DNA of 64,000 nucleotides from Diplodia intermedia (GCA_021495925.1 JAKEKT010000122.1:28075-92074), one strand, 5' to 3'. Counted from the stretch's first letter, positions 35,201 to 47,449 are shown. Translations and numbers: made by a program. The notes: a model not told the origin generated them from the sequence alone.

Positions 35201-37782
35201 CCAGATGGCGATCCAGGGCGTCGCAGTACAGCTCCAGGGACTTCGTGCTCGCCGCACTGACGACCACGGGCCAGACCTGCGTTGTCGTTGTTGTTGTTGT
35301 TTTGTTTGCCGTGCTCCGCGGCAGCTCGACGCACAGCAGCGCCGCGTTGCTGCCCGCCGCGCCGTAGCTATTAACACACGCAGCCCGCACGGGGGCGTCC
35401 CAGCGCTCGACCTGCCTGGCAACCGCCAGCCTGTCCGGCGCCAGGGCGGGGATCTTGGGGTTCAGTGTCCGGAAGCTGGCCAGCGGCGGGATGCGGCCCT
35501 GCTGCAACATGGCCAGCACCTTCAGCAAACTGGCCACACCTGCCGCCGTCTCGCAGTGGCCGATGTTGCCCTTGAGCGAGCCGACGTGCAGGCCCACCGA
35601 CTGCCGATCCCCCGCCTGGCAGAAGACGTCGCGCACCGAGGCCATCTCCAGCGGGTCTCCCGCCTGCGTGCCCGTGCCATGGCACTCGACGTACGACACG
35701 TGCTCGGCCTTCATGCCCGCCTGCTTGAGGATGCGGCGGTACAGCGCCACCTGCGCGGCCGAGTGCGGCACCGTGATGGACGGCGACAGCCCGCCCTGGT
35801 TGGTAGCCACGCCGGGGATAACGCCCAGCACGTCATCGCCATCGGCCAGCGCGTGCCGCAGCGACTTGAGCACCACGAGCCCCGCCCCGTCGGCGCGGCA
35901 GTACCCGTCGGCGTTCGTGTCGAAGGGCTTGCACTGCCCCGTCGGCGAGAGGAAGCCGGCTTTCCCCAGGTCCAGGAAGTTGTGCACGCCGCTCATGATG
36001 TTGACGCCTCCGGCCAGCGCCATGGAGCACTCGCCTCCCGCGATGGCCCGGCACGCGCGATGGATGGCTACTAGCGACGCCGAGCACGCCGTGTCGATGA
36101 CCTCGGCCGGCCCGCTCCACCCGAAGTGGTAGCTGATGCGCCCGCACAGGAACGCCCGGATCGTGCCTGTTGATGTGTACGCTGTTGGTGCGTGTGCTGA
36201 TGTGTTGTCCAGGTACTCGTTGAACGAGGCCCCGATGAAGCAGCCCACGTCGTCGCCCGCCGCCCGCCGGTGCGTGCGCAGGTAGCCGCTGCTGTCCATG
36301 GCCTGGTACGCCAGCTCGAGCAGGATGCGCTGCTGCGGGTCCATGTACGCCGCCTCCTTGGGGTTGGTGCGGAAGAAGGCGTGGTCGAACCCGTCCACGT
36401 CGTCGACGAAGTTGCCGAAGAAGGTGCGCTTGCTCGTGAACTTGCGGTCCTGCGACGCCCGGAAGCTGGCCTGCAGCGGGATGCGGTCCGGCCGGATCTC
36501 CTCGGCCTTGGATGTGCCCGCTGCCATCAGCTCCCAGAGCTCTTCGAGAGTGCTGGCCCCGGGCAGGCGGCAGGCGGCGCCCACGATGGCGATGGCGTCC
36601 TCGGGAAGCCGGTAGTCCTTCAGTTCGGCCTCGCGGATGGTGCGGTGCACGTCGATCTTGGAGATCTTGAGCGCCGCCTGGTGGAAGGGCGTCAGCGGGA
36701 CGCAGTCGCCGATGCCGAACATGGCGAAGGTGTGAGCCTGGACGCCTGTGGCCTTCAGTGCTTGGGCCAGCTCGTTGAGAAGCGTCCACCACTCGCAGCG
36801 CGACGCCAGGATCGTCCGGACCGCCTCGTGTGTGAGCGAGCAGTCCTGGAGCAGTCGGCCGGTGATGTTGGAGTAGACGGGCGCCTGCAACTGGCTGCAC
36901 GCGGGCAGCGTGAGGCTCTCGAACTCGTCGCACAGTTCGCAAAGCTCCTTGGCCAGCTCCGCGTTCTCCGGATTGTGCACCTTCCCCCGCAGGTGCATGC
37001 CCTGAACCAGCAGCCCGCGCTCACGGGCATGGGCCGACACCCTTTCGAGAGTTGGGACCGGCCCGACTATGCTGATGGTCTTGGGGTCCGTCACCGCAGA
37101 CACATATGCCTGCCGAAGCCAAAGTCAGTCCTGTCCGCGGCCTGCGTGAAGGTGCTTTACTTACCCCCGGGAAGCCCCTCACGATATCCTCTCCTTGCCC
37201 TTCGTGGCGCAGCCGCACGACGATTGTCGTCGGGCCGGGCAGGTTCTCGTCGTCGCCGAGCTCTCCGTACGCCCCCACGACGAGGGCAATGCGCATTGCC
37301 ACGGCAGCCATGGCGACGACCTCGTCCTCGTCCTTGGCGCACGCCACCGCGATGGCCGGCAACAGGCCCCCGCAGTACCCCTGCGCCCCGCCAACCTTGA
37401 GGCCGTCGAGGAACTCGGCGTGCGTCAGGCCGGCAAGCCGCAGGTACTGGAAGTACTGGCACGTCTGGATGACCACCAGCAGCGGCAGCGACAGGATGCC
37501 CGACATGGCATTGGCAACTGGTGCCGACGCGCCCGTCTCGACCCAGTCGTGCAACGCTTGCAGGTATCGAGGGCCTTGGGCGAGGCCGGCGATGTCTGCC
37601 CGGCGAGCGGCGATGATGTCCCATGTCTCGCGTAGACGCTTGACGTCTTCGCCCAGCCGCCGTAGCTGCTCATGTTCGGTGAGGAACCGTTGTAGTTGGT
37701 CGAGGTAGTCCTTCTCCGGGGCTTTGCTCTGCGGGCAGAAGATTGCCACCGAAGACTTTTGGCGGAATTTGGAAGAGGACAT
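29256..37782 (-). CDS. Non-reducing polyketide synthase, SAT-KS-AT-PT-ACP-ACP-ACP-CMeT-TE
   Basis: About 2678 aa from exons 37165-37782, 31241-37109, 30549-31190, 29796-30238 and 29256-29720. SAT has GYCGG (Cys about residue 137). KS has DTACSAS, VECHGTGT and NIGHCE. AT has VVGHSFGEL. PT starts with a catalytic His in SGHAVRSRPLCPASMY. Three carrier domains each carry LGVDSLAAVE; the second and third are much alike. The C-methyltransferase motif ILEVGAGFGGTT forms across the intron 31191-31240. The C-terminal esterase-like releasing domain has MIHGGGHMTLS, GWSSGGHLAM and a late RHIHD. Such SAT-PT-CMeT-TE enzymes make C-methylated orsellinate-type acids. The third intron (30239-30548, 310 nt) contains an inverted repeat. 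The start could be ATG 37824 instead. Divergent from the P450 at 38236. Confidence 0.93.
30309..30493. mobile_element. Inverted-repeat insertion inside a PKS intron
   Basis: Within the 310-nt intron 30239-30548, the arm 30309-30388 and the arm 30418-30493 are imperfect reverse complements, with a 29-nt loop. The innermost 13 bp (CGATATCTGGACG / CGTCCAGATATCG) match exactly. Outer blocks such as CCCGCACCTG and ACTGCACAT also pair. Other introns of the gene are 50-75 nt, so this element accounts for the extra length. MITE-like origin is inference. Confidence 0.65.
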
Positions 37783-38235
37783 GTTGATGGAAAGATGTTG
37801 AATGGTCCGCTGGACTGGAGCCATCCTAGTCTTCTGCGGTTGCGGTTCGTTATAAGCCCGCGCGTGGGTCGGGGCACGAGTCGTTGTCCATACAGGCCGG
37901 CCAATATGGACCATTCGGACATTGTTTCGGGCCTGCCTGCGACCGATTCCTCGGGCTGGAGGCGCAGAAGACACTCCAATGTGCTGCGGGCGTGGGGCTC
38001 CCACGCTCAGGGATTCTTTTGGTGTTCGTAACTATAGAGTTCTTGCCACATTACAATGCCGAGCCTACCATAGGTGTCGACACGGGGCCGGGAGGGAATT
38101 CGGGAATTTCGCACCGTGTGGCTTCGACCTGTAATCGGCTACTTAAATAAAACCGGCTGTAGTCTACCAGAGGTCAATAAAGGGGACCCAAAGGGCCTAC
38201 AGATCTTATTTTCCCGCTACGAACGCGCAGCTACA
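37783..38235. promoter_or_regulatory. Divergent promoter, PKS / P450
   Basis: A 453-bp gap (411 bp if the PKS starts at 37824) between the PKS and the second P450. A TATA-like TTATAA lies at about 37849-37854, upstream of the PKS. No clear operator could be named. Confidence 0.5.
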
Positions 38236-39930
38236 ATGGACATTTTATCGTTTTCGAGCGTGGGGCAGACACTTACCACTGCTGCAGTGTTGGCAGCGGC
38301 TGTAAGCATTCCCCGAGGCAAGTATGCTCCCAGGATCCCGGCTGACGGTGTCGGCGATAGTACTACGTCCTGTCCGCCATCTACTGCCTGTACTTCCACC
38401 CGCTCTCCAAGTTCCCGGGACCGCGGACGGCGGCCTTCTCGCGGCTCCCGTTCTCGATTTCGGCAGCACGCGGCTCGCAGTACAAATGGCTTGACGACCT
38501 GCACGAGCGGTACGGGCCGGTGGTGCGGGTAGCGCCCGACGAGCTGACGACCATCTCGTCCGGGGCTTGGAAGGACCTGTACCTGCAGCGGCCGCAGCTG
38601 CCCAAGGACCCGCACCCGCAGACGCCGCCACTGAACGGGGCCGACTCGCTCTTCACGGCGGACGGGGCAACGCACCAGCGCATGCGCAAGACGCTGCTGG
38701 GGGCGTTCAACGACCGGGCGCTGCGGGCGCAGTCGGGCACGATCGAGATGTACGCGGACCTGTTCGTGCAGCGGCTGCGGCGCGAGGCGGCCAAGAGCGC
38801 GGACGGGGTGGTCGACGTGGCCAAGTTCTTCGGGTACGCGGCGCTGGACATCATCTCGGACCTGGCGTACGGCGAGAGCTTCCACGGGCTGGCGGGCGAC
38901 AACGAGCACGGCTGGATCATGGGCTTCTTCCTGGGGGCCAAGTTCGGGGCGGTGCGCAACAATCTCAGCTACTTCTACCCGCTCGACCGCGTCTTCGGCG
39001 CCGTGTTCCTGCGGCTGACGGCGGGCGTGCGCGCGCGCAACTGGGCGTACACGGCCGGGCTGGTGACGAAGCGGCTGGAGATGGGCGACCTGGGCGCCGC
39101 GCGTGCCGACTTCGTGTCGCCCGTCATCGGCAACCTCATCGCATCCCGCGACGCGCCGCTCAAAGGGGGCACCGGCATCACGCGCGACGAGCTCAACACG
39201 CACTCGCTGGCCGTCACCATCGCCGGGTCGCAGCTGCCAACGGTGGCGCTGGCCACGGCAACGTACCTGCTGCTGCAGCACCCGGCGAAGCTGCAGGCGC
39301 TGCGCGACGAGATGCGCGGCGCCTTCGCCAAAGAGGCCGACATCAGCGTCGCGTCGACGGCCGGGCTGCCCTATCTGCAGGCGGTGCTGGACGAGACGCT
39401 GCGCATCCATCACCCGACGCCCATCGCGCTGCCGCGCCTGATCCCGCCCGCAGGGCTGCAGGTCGACGGCCAATGGATCCCCGGAAACGTAAGTTGCAGC
39501 CGAGCCGTGCGGCTGGAGCCGCGTGCTGACGAAACACGCAGACGGTCATGGGCATGGCCATGCAGACGGCCCAGACGTCGCCGCGCAACTGGGTGGCGCC
39601 ACGCGAGTTCCACCCGGAGCGGCACCTGCCGCCGGGGCACGCCCTGCGCGACTCGCGCTTCGACCGCGACGACCGCGACGCCTTCAAGCCGTTCTCCATC
39701 GGCACGCGCAACTGCCTGGGCGGCAAGTAAGTAATTTTCCCTGCCTTCGCTTCCGCATGCTAACGCCGCGCAGGGTGTTCCTGGCCGAGGCGCGCGTGCT
39801 GCTGGCGCGCACCTTCTGGAGCTTCGAGCTGGCGCTGGCGCCCGACACGCCGGCCGACTGGATGGACCAGAAGGCCTACCTGGTGTTTGAGCCGAAGCCG
39901 GTTCGCGTTAGGCTTTCCGAGAAGGCTTAA
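38236..39930 (+). CDS. Cytochrome P450 monooxygenase
   Basis: A 511-aa P450 from four exons; introns are 38302-38360, 39489-39541 and 39727-39773. The N-terminal anchor continues across the first junction (AAVLAAA|YYVLSAIYCLYFHPL) into the hinge KFPGPRTAA. The I-helix region is AVTIAGSQLPTVALATATY, lacking the usual acidic-Thr pair (GSQLPT in place of AGxET/S). ExxR is DETLRIHHPTP and the haem loop is FSIGTRNCLGGK. The unusual I-helix may alter oxygen activation. Divergent from the PKS, so very probably a pathway enzyme. Confidence 0.92.
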
Positions 39931-40138
39931 ACGGCCCGCAAAGCTTGACTCGGGACGGTTTCACCGCGGGGTAAAAGAAGCCGTGGCAACGTGGGAGTTA
40001 GGCCGGTTGAGCCGTAGTTTCGCCGCTCGTATCTAGATCTATATATTTACTGTTGCTTCTGCCCGCTCCGCACGACTCGCCGCGCACCGCGCAGCCAACC
40101 AGCGCGCCCACGCAATCAACACGCAGCCGCGCGCCCAA

Positions 40139-41647
40139 TCACACCCCCGGCCCGCTGCGCCTCAGCAGCCGCCTGACCCCCGCAATCCTATCTCGCGTCG
40201 CCTGCACATCCACGCCACCAGCACCACCGCCGCCGCGCTCGTCCAGCATCGTCCTCAGCAGCCGTGGCGAGACCGCCTGCGGCAATAATCCCCCCCCGCC
40301 GCCGTGGCCCGCGTGGACCTCCTCATCTCCCCCAGCCCCACCGCCGGGACCCCCCCAATCGCCGTCGCCGCCGCTACACGTTATCCTCGCCTCCCCCGGC
40401 AGCGCCAGCACGCTCTCGATCTCGCCCAGCACGCACAGGCACATCTGCAGCAGCAACCGTGCCCCGAACACGCCGCCGCCGCCGCCGCCTTGGCCGCCGC
40501 CTTGGCCGCCTCCTTGGCCGCCTTGGCCCCCGGCACTGCTGTCGGCTGCAACGACGCACACCCCCCCGACCCACACGTCGGGAAATCCGGACGACGAGCA
40601 CCTCCTTGTCGTCGTTGTCGGAGACGTGGCCGACCCCGACGATGCCGAAGACGACAGCCGCCGCAGCATCACCTCGAGCAGCATGTCGTGCAGCTGCACG
40701 AGCCGCACGTACGGGATGAGCAGCTGGAACGCCGTCGCCATGTCGAGATGCCCGTTCTGCCGGTCCTGATGCTGCGAGAAGAGCGAGATGGTGGCCAGGT
40801 AGTCGTTGGAGCTGCGCAGCACGTCGGCCGCGAGAGACCCGACGTCCGCATTGTCGGTGCCCGCCCCGCCGTCCTGGTACTTGGCCAGCTGCGTGTACAG
40901 CCGCAGCCCCAGATCCGACAGGTGCTGCATCGCCCGCCGCCGGTCGACCGCTGGTGCCGGTGCCGGGGCCGGGGCGCGGGGCCCGGGGTGCTGCTGCACG
41001 TTGCTGCTGCTACTGCTCCCGTTCCCGCTGCTGCTGCTGACGCTACTGCTCGCGTGCGAGGGAGTGGAGGATGCGGTCGGGAAGGGGGGGAAGCTGCTGC
41101 TGCTTGAGGGCGGCGTCAGGAGGGGGTCGGGCCCGTGCTGGTGGTCGGCTGGCATTAATGCCGATGTGGAGTCGCTTTGGTGGTCGTAATGGTGGTAGTG
41201 CTGGTGCTCGCCGGGAGAAGGCATCGGGTCGTGGTAGAACAGGTCGAAGCCGTGTGCGTCCAGCATCGCGGCGTCCGGCGTCTCGGCGGCCAGCAGCAGC
41301 GTGTTGAAGTAGTCGTCGTCGAGGTAAAGCTGCGGCTGCGGCTCCGGCTGCTGCTGCGTGTCCGTCGTCGTCGTCGTCGTGCTCAGGCGTCGCGGTGCTG
41401 GCGGGGGCGGGGATCTGGGACTACGTGACGATCTTCTCCCATGCGCCGCCTTCGGCCGCCCAACCGGCCTCGATGCTGCGTAGTTGCACTCGGCGTCGGC
41501 CTTGCGGCAGCGGTCGCACCGCTTGCCCGAGCCCGAGGCCTGCGCTGACTTGAGGCATTTGAGCTTCTGCGTGCGGCAACGGGTGCAGGCCACTCTCTTC
41601 ACCGCTTCCGGGGCGGAAGGGCTTGGTTGAACGGAACTGACATCCAT
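40139..41647 (-). CDS. Zn2Cys6 transcription factor, AflR-like layout
   Basis: A 502-aa regulator from the ATG at 41647 (an in-frame ATG at 41809 adds 54 residues). The zinc cluster is CTRCRTQKLKC then a long 12-residue loop before CDRC and a last Cys. It is followed by basic RPVGRPK and long low-complexity runs (Ser/Pro, Thr, Gln, His/Tyr and later Gly/Gln). The C-terminal part (YVRLVQLHDMLLEVML, RLLLQMCLCVLGEIES) resembles the aflatoxin-regulator C-terminal helices. It is next to the PKS/P450 pair, so a pathway-specific activator is likely. The glycine-rich insert at about 40480-40520 might hide an intron; none is convincing. Confidence 0.85.
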   Translation of the reverse strand: MDVSSVQPSPSAPEAVKRVACTRCRTQKLKCLKSAQASGSGKRCDRCRKADAECNYAASRPVGRPKAAHGRRSSRSPRSPPPPAPRRLSTTTTTTDTQQQPEPQPQLYLDDDYFNTLLLAAETPDAAMLDAHGFDLFYHDPMPSPGEHQHYHHYDHQSDSTSALMPADHQHGPDPLLTPPSSSSSFPPFPTASSTPSHASSSVSSSSGNGSSSSSNVQQHPGPRAPAPAPAPAVDRRRAMQHLSDLGLRLYTQLAKYQDGGAGTDNADVGSLAADVLRSSNDYLATISLFSQHQDRQNGHLDMATAFQLLIPYVRLVQLHDMLLEVMLRRLSSSASSGSATSPTTTTRRCSSSGFPDVWVGGVCVVAADSSAGGQGGQGGGQGGGQGGGGGGVFGARLLLQMCLCVLGEIESVLALPGEARITCSGGDGDWGGPGGGAGGDEEVHAGHGGGGGLLPQAVSPRLLRTMLDERGGGGAGGVDVQATRDRIAGVRRLLRRSGPGV

Positions 41648-42882
41648 AGGTTGAATATGGCGAAGCTTGGTTGAATATGGCGAAGCTTCTGAGCTGACTT
41701 GTGAAGCTGTAATGCGTTTAATATCAGCTCGCGTGGCGGTCTTGGTGCTGACTAGCATGCCGTTGAGGCGGCTGTCCTTATCTTCCCACGATTCAAGAGC
41801 AAGGCACAAGTAATGTTAGCGTGGTGTTTTGCAACAGGAGGCGAATGGTCGTGCCAATGGGAGCCCGGCTAATTCGTCGGGGGATTTCATCGCCAATCTG
41901 ATCTTCGGTCCACTGTTTCAACTGGGGAATCGTGCTGTCTATCATCTGGTCCGTGGCATATTCCGTCCCCGTGCCGCGTAAAGCCGGCCTGAAAGTCCCT
42001 CGTATCTACCTCGCCCTCAGTGGAACTCATACCCGAGCCCACATCCGCAGCTGTGTATTAGCGAACGTGCAGCGAACATGCCCCACCCCCGCACCCCAGT
42101 TCGTACTCGTATTCCGAACTCTTAGGGCACTGCGCGGTTTGCACTTGGCTGTATCATAATACATGAGGAACGAGACCAGTCCAAAGGCTATGTATAGATT
42201 CTTCAGACGCACACCGAACCTTTCGCGCGAGATTGGGAAGTCGAGCGATGCCGTCAATGCTCACAAATCGGGGCTCAGCCTACTCACGCAGGTTAAGGGG
42301 TAGTCAGTGACAAGTGCGAGAGATGGTACAGCCTCTATCCTACAAGAACCTGGACAGAGAAGCTTTCTATTCTGTCCATTCCATATCCGACTTAGAGGTC
42401 TACATTAGATCCACTGATCACTACGTTCACCAAGGTAAGATTCTGGATATCTTTTCTACAGCGACATACCTAGCGGAGGAATTGACCCAGACCTGCCCTA
42501 TCAGCTTCCTCAGTAGCGCAGAAACGAATGGCAAGATATAAGAGTTCGACTGGAATCAGCATACCATCAGGACCCCGGTTCGTAATATTTGGATCTTCGC
42601 GCAAGCCATCGGCTGCAAAAGGTGCTGTACTTGCATTTGATAAATTGGCTGGAGATGATTTGAATGAGAACACGTTACCGCTGGGGCGAAAGATTATCTG
42701 CGTCGGCAGCAGTCGTACTAGGTAGCGGGAGCCAAGGACGCGCTTGACGTCACAGCAAGATAAGCAAGCTAGTCCAGGGACGGCTTGACGGAGGAATTAG
42801 TGGCCGGGGGTTGGTCGGGCACTACAAAACCCCGAGACAACGCAGTCTCGCAGATCCTCTCGGACAACCACTCCATGCAACC
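41648..42882. other. Intergenic 1.2 kb between two regulators
   Basis: Divergent upstream regions of two Zn2Cys6 genes. A direct repeat of about 19 nt (GGTTGAATATGGCGAAGCT) lies at about 41651-41688, just upstream of the first regulator's start. No gene supported. Confidence 0.5.
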
Positions 42883-45127
42883 ATGTCGGCGGTGTGGCCC
42901 ACGCCCGAGCAGGATAGCCCAGCCGTGTCTTCCCCGTCATCGCAACCGCGAAAGCCTGCACGGGTGCTTGCGTGCGTGCTCTGTCAGCAGCGCAAGATCA
43001 AGTGCAACCGCAAGTTTCCCTGCACCAACTGCATCAGGTCCAAAGCGTCGTGCGTCCCGGCAACTGTCAACCCCGGTCGGAGAAAGCGCAGGTTTCCCGA
43101 GCGAGAGCTGTTGGATCGTCTCAGAAAGTATGAAGACCTGCTCCGTCAGAACAATGTGGAATTCGAGCCGCTCCATCGAGAGGACAATGTGTCCCCCAAC
43201 ACCATCCATGCCGATGAGCAGATGGCCGAAGCTGCCGAGGTAGTGCAGCCGTCCGTTTCCAAGCCCGAAAAAGTATACGAGGCCAAGTATGTGCACGACA
43301 CGAAGCCAACTGCAGATGACTGATTTTCCTAGGAATTTCTGGCACGCCATGAGCCAAGGGGTATGCTTCCCAACGTACATTTGAAGCCCCACGGCACTGA
43401 CAGGCTGACAACAGTTTCGAGACCCCGGCAACGATAGTGACTCCTCGCAGGATGATGTGCGTGAGGGTGTGGTGAAGAGCGCGTGGGATCAGTTGTATAC
43501 AAAGACGGACCACCTCCTGCTCGGCTCCCGCAAGACGCCAGTCGACATCTCCACTCTGCACCCCGAGCCGGTGCACATCTTCCGCCTCTGGCAGATATAC
43601 CTGGACAATGTCAACCCGCTGCTCAAAGTCACGCACGCTCCCAGCCTGCAGGGACGCATCATAGAAGCAGCCGGCAATGTTTCTCGCACCAACGCCGCCT
43701 TGGAGGCCCTCATGTTCAGCATCTACTGCGTCTCCGTCAAGAGCCTTAGCGATCGCGACTGCCAGGCCATCTTCAGCTCCCCAAAGCAAGATGTTCTGGC
43801 AGCACACCACTTCGGCTGCGAGCAAGCGCTGCTGAACTGTGGGTTTCTCCGCACCGGGAGTCGCGACTGTCTCACCGCACTATTTCTCTACCTCGTCTCG
43901 GTCGGCCCCAGGACTGACCCTCGATCCCTGTCGTCGATGCTTGGCGTGGCAATTCGCATTGCGCAACGCATGGGCATCGACAGCGAGTCGGCCAATGCCA
44001 GATGTTCCGCTCTCGAGGCCGAGCTACGCCGCCGGCTTTGGTGGGCACTCGTCCTCTTCGACACGCGCATAGGCGAGCTGGCCAACTACAGATCCGTAGC
44101 GCTGGGGCCGACCTGGGACTGTAATGTTCCTCTCAACGTGAACGACTCGGACCTCTGGACGGAGATGAGAGAGCCGCCGAGTCCTGCCCAAGGCAAATGC
44201 ACCGACGCCCTCTTTGCCGCGGTGCGCAGTGAGATTGGCGAGTTCCTCCGCCACGCTGCTGTCCACCTTGATTTCACCACTCCGGCCTTGAAATCCGTTG
44301 CCAAAGACGTGGAAGAGGAGGGTGGGCTGGACGGCCTCGAGAGGCGAATCAACGAAAAGTATCTCCGCTTCTGCGATCCCGAGAACCCACTTCATTTCAT
44401 GGCCATCTGGACGGCACGAGTATTCCTCGCTCGATACCGTCTCGTCGAGCACAACTCAAGGGCTTCCATCTCTTCGGCGCAGTTGACCGAGGCGCAGCGC
44501 AACGCCGCTCTTTCGCAAGCGCTGGCCATGCTAGACGGCGACACCAAGATCATGACCTCCCCCCTGACCAAAGGCTACCGCTGGCTCTTCCAGTTCCACT
44601 TTCCATTTCCCGCATACGTCCACGTCGTCCAAGAGCTCAAGAGACGGCCCGTCGGCGAGCACGCCGAACGCGCCTGGCAAGTCATGGGCGCCCACTACGA
44701 CTCTCGCTTCGCCCTCTCGCCTCTCACGGCGGATGAGAATCCCCTGTTCGAAATCTTTGCCGGCATGGTCCTGCAGGCCTGGGAGCCTCGCGAGGCAGCG
44801 CTGCGGGAATCAGGACGCCCGTTGACGCCCCCGAGGATCGTGGCGCGCTTCCGGCAGAAGATGGCCGAGATGGCGCCCAACGTGCAAGATGCAGAGCAGC
44901 AGCAGCGTCACCCAGCTTCGGCCATGGACATGGTCGGCTTGATGCCCTTGGACTTTGGTGGCCACGGCCTGTTCTACGGCGTGGAAGGACAAGGCAGCAG
45001 TGCAGAGACGGGCCTGGGCGGATTCTCCAACCCTGGTGCGCCCGGGGAGTTTTCGTTGGATATGGGTGTAAATCAGTGGAACTGGGCTGCTATGGATTGG
45101 AGTTTTGGCAGCCACCGCGGCGGGTGA
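42883..45127 (+). CDS. Zn2Cys6 transcription factor with fungal_trans domain
   Basis: A 714-aa regulator. Exon 1 holds the zinc cluster (CVLCQQRKIKCNRKFPCTNC and a last Cys) and a short coiled coil ERELLDRLRKYEDLLRQ. A 28-nt exon (43333-43360) between introns 43287-43332 and 43361-43414 restores the frame, giving KNFWHAMSQG|FRDPGND. The large third exon has the middle homology region (LWQIYLDNVNPLLKV, LRRRLWWALVLFDTRIGEL). The tail contains WNWAAMDWSFGS, a plausible activation motif. It lies between the AflR-like regulator and the MFS exporter. Confidence 0.9.
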
Positions 45128-45466
45128 GGCTGGCGAGGTGTTGAGTTCCCGGGTGCGACCGAGCTGTTTATTGTATTTTATTTTTACTATTCAAACAAGA
45201 TATTCCGTTCAACCAAGGTCCTCATGGCTGGCCCGCGCCTCTCGGGGAGAGCTGGCTGTGGCTCGGGGGGTTGAAAAGCCCGGCACAGGAATCCGCCCCC
45301 ACCAACCCCCTCGGGCTCTACTAAACCCCGACACACAACAGTCCGCGAATTGCTCCCCATACACATAAAAGCAAGAGCTTCCTCGTTTGAGTTTGGCTGT
45401 GAAAGGTATCAATCTCACCAGGCTCGTTTTCGAACAAGCTATTGTTCCATTCGCAAGAGCAACGAC
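45128..45466. other. Intergenic, MFS promoter
   Basis: A 339-bp gap between co-oriented genes. TATA-like AT-rich sequence at about 45170-45205 probably marks the end of the regulator transcript. Nothing else seen. Confidence 0.45.
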
Positions 45467-47329
45467 ATGGAGTCTCAACGGAACTCAACCTCCCAACAAA
45501 GCGCCAAATCCGATGCGGATGCAGCACACACGGGAGGAAGCTCCCACAACGATGACAGGTATCAGCAGCAGTCTGCCATCAAGGTTTTCCTACTTCTCGT
45601 CTCCGTCTTTCTGAGCATCTTTCTCGTTGCGCTGGACAGACTTATCATCTCAACGGCATGACCCCCCTTTCCACCGAGCTGCAACACCACATGCTGACCA
45701 TTCGGGGCAGGCCATCCCCCAGATCACGGACGAGTTCCACTCCCTCCCCGATGTCGGCTGGTACGGAAGCGCGTACACATTGACGTGCTGCTCGTTCCAG
45801 CTGCTGTTCGGAAAACTCTACACCTTCTATTCCGTCAAAGCCGTCATGCTCACGAGCGTCCTGCTGTTCGAACTCGGCTCCGTCGTGTGCGGCGCCGCTC
45901 CCTCGTCGGCTCCCTTCATCGTTGGAAGAGCAATTGCCGGTGTCGGCGCCGCCGGAATCTTTGCTGGATGCGTAAGTCGGCCGTTTCCATCTTCCGCGCT
46001 CACCACCCACTAACACATGGCAGATTGTCAGCATGGTGTATGCCGTTCCGCTGGAGAAACGGCCGAAACTGCAAGGCATGTTCGGTGCTCTCTTTGGCAT
46101 CGCTTCAATCATTGGGCCGTTGATTGGTGGCGCCTTCACATCCTCCAGTGCGACATGGAGATGGTGCTTTTACATCAACCTGCCCTTCGGCGCCGTGTCC
46201 ATGGTCGTTATTGCCCTTTGCCTCAAGGTCCCCGACAGAGACTCAACCAAGCTCCCCTGGACACAAAAGCTATCACAGCTCGATGTCCTTGGCACCTCAG
46301 TCCTGATCCCAGGTGTCGTTTGTCTACTCCTGGCACTCCAGTGGGGCGGTAATACATACACTGTGAGTTTTTCTCCCAGAAAAAAAGTCTCGAGCTTACT
46401 ATAGTCTCCAGTGGAGCAATGGACGTATGGTGGCATTGTTGACTCTCGGTGGAGTCTTGCTTGTTGCTTTCGCTGCTGTGCAGGTGTTCCTGCCCAAGAC
46501 AGCAACGATTCCTCCGCGCATCTTCAAGCAACGCAGCATCGCCGCTGGCTGCTGGGCCACGGTCTGCATCGGCTCTTCACAATACATATGCGGTATGTCG
46601 GCCACACACACGCGGCATTACTTCCCCCTGACCCTGTCCACAGTCTACTTCCTCCCGGTCTGGTTCCAGTCCATCAAAGGCTCTTCCGCCGTGGAATCGG
46701 GAATCCAACTCCTGCCTCTCCTGCTGTCAATGGTGCTCGCATCCATACTCGGCGGCCTCACGACCACCAAGATCGGCTACTACACCCCGCTCGCCATAGT
46801 CGGCACGTGCATCATGGCCGTCGGGGCGGGGCTCCTCACCACGCTCCAGGTCGGCACCAGCGAAGGCAAGTGGATCGGCTACCAGATCCTGTACGGCTTC
46901 GGCATGGGCCTGTGCTTCCAGGCGCCGAACCTCGCCGCCCAGACCGTTCTCCCGACCGCCGACGTGCCCGTCGGGACGTCGCTGATGTTTTTCAGCCAGT
47001 TGCTGGGCGCCGCCATCTTCGTGTCTGTCGGCCAGAGCGTCCTGGACAACCAGCTCGTGAGCCGGCTTTCTGGTCTCTTGCCCGGCTTTGATGCGAAGCT
47101 CGTCACGGAAGGTGGCGCTACCTCGCTCCTCGCCGGGTTGCCCGCTCATCTGAGAGAAGCGGGTCTCGTGGCATACAACGAGGCGTTGCGGAACGTTTTT
47201 CAGATTGGCTTGGTCCTGGCGTGTCTTACTATCCTTGGTACTGCGGCGTTGGAGTGGACGAGCGTTTTGAAGAAGGCGGAGGAGAATCGGAAAGAGAAAA
47301 CTGATGCAGGGACTACGGAGAAAGTATGA
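45467..47329 (+). CDS. MFS transporter, DHA2 (14-TM) family
   Basis: A 551-aa drug:H+ antiporter from five exons. Introns are 45656-45710, 45972-46023, 46363-46411 and 46593-46643. After a polar N-terminus come FLLLVSVFLSIFLVALDRLII, the family motif DRLIIST|AIPQITDEF, the motif C-like GRAIAGVGAAGIF and WRWCFYINLPFGAV, then alternating hydrophobic helices up to TILGTAALEW. The first intron must begin GC rather than GT for the conserved motif to be continuous. The likely role is export of the cluster's product (self-protection), inferred from position. Confidence 0.92.
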
Positions 47330-47449
47330 TAATAGACGTCTTCTACTGGGATAACACTATGGTTGAATATCTTTAACGACCTAATCAAAGGGACCTGGCA
47401 TGCAAACAAGATAGACTTGGAACTAGATAGCACAATGAAAAGACGCACT

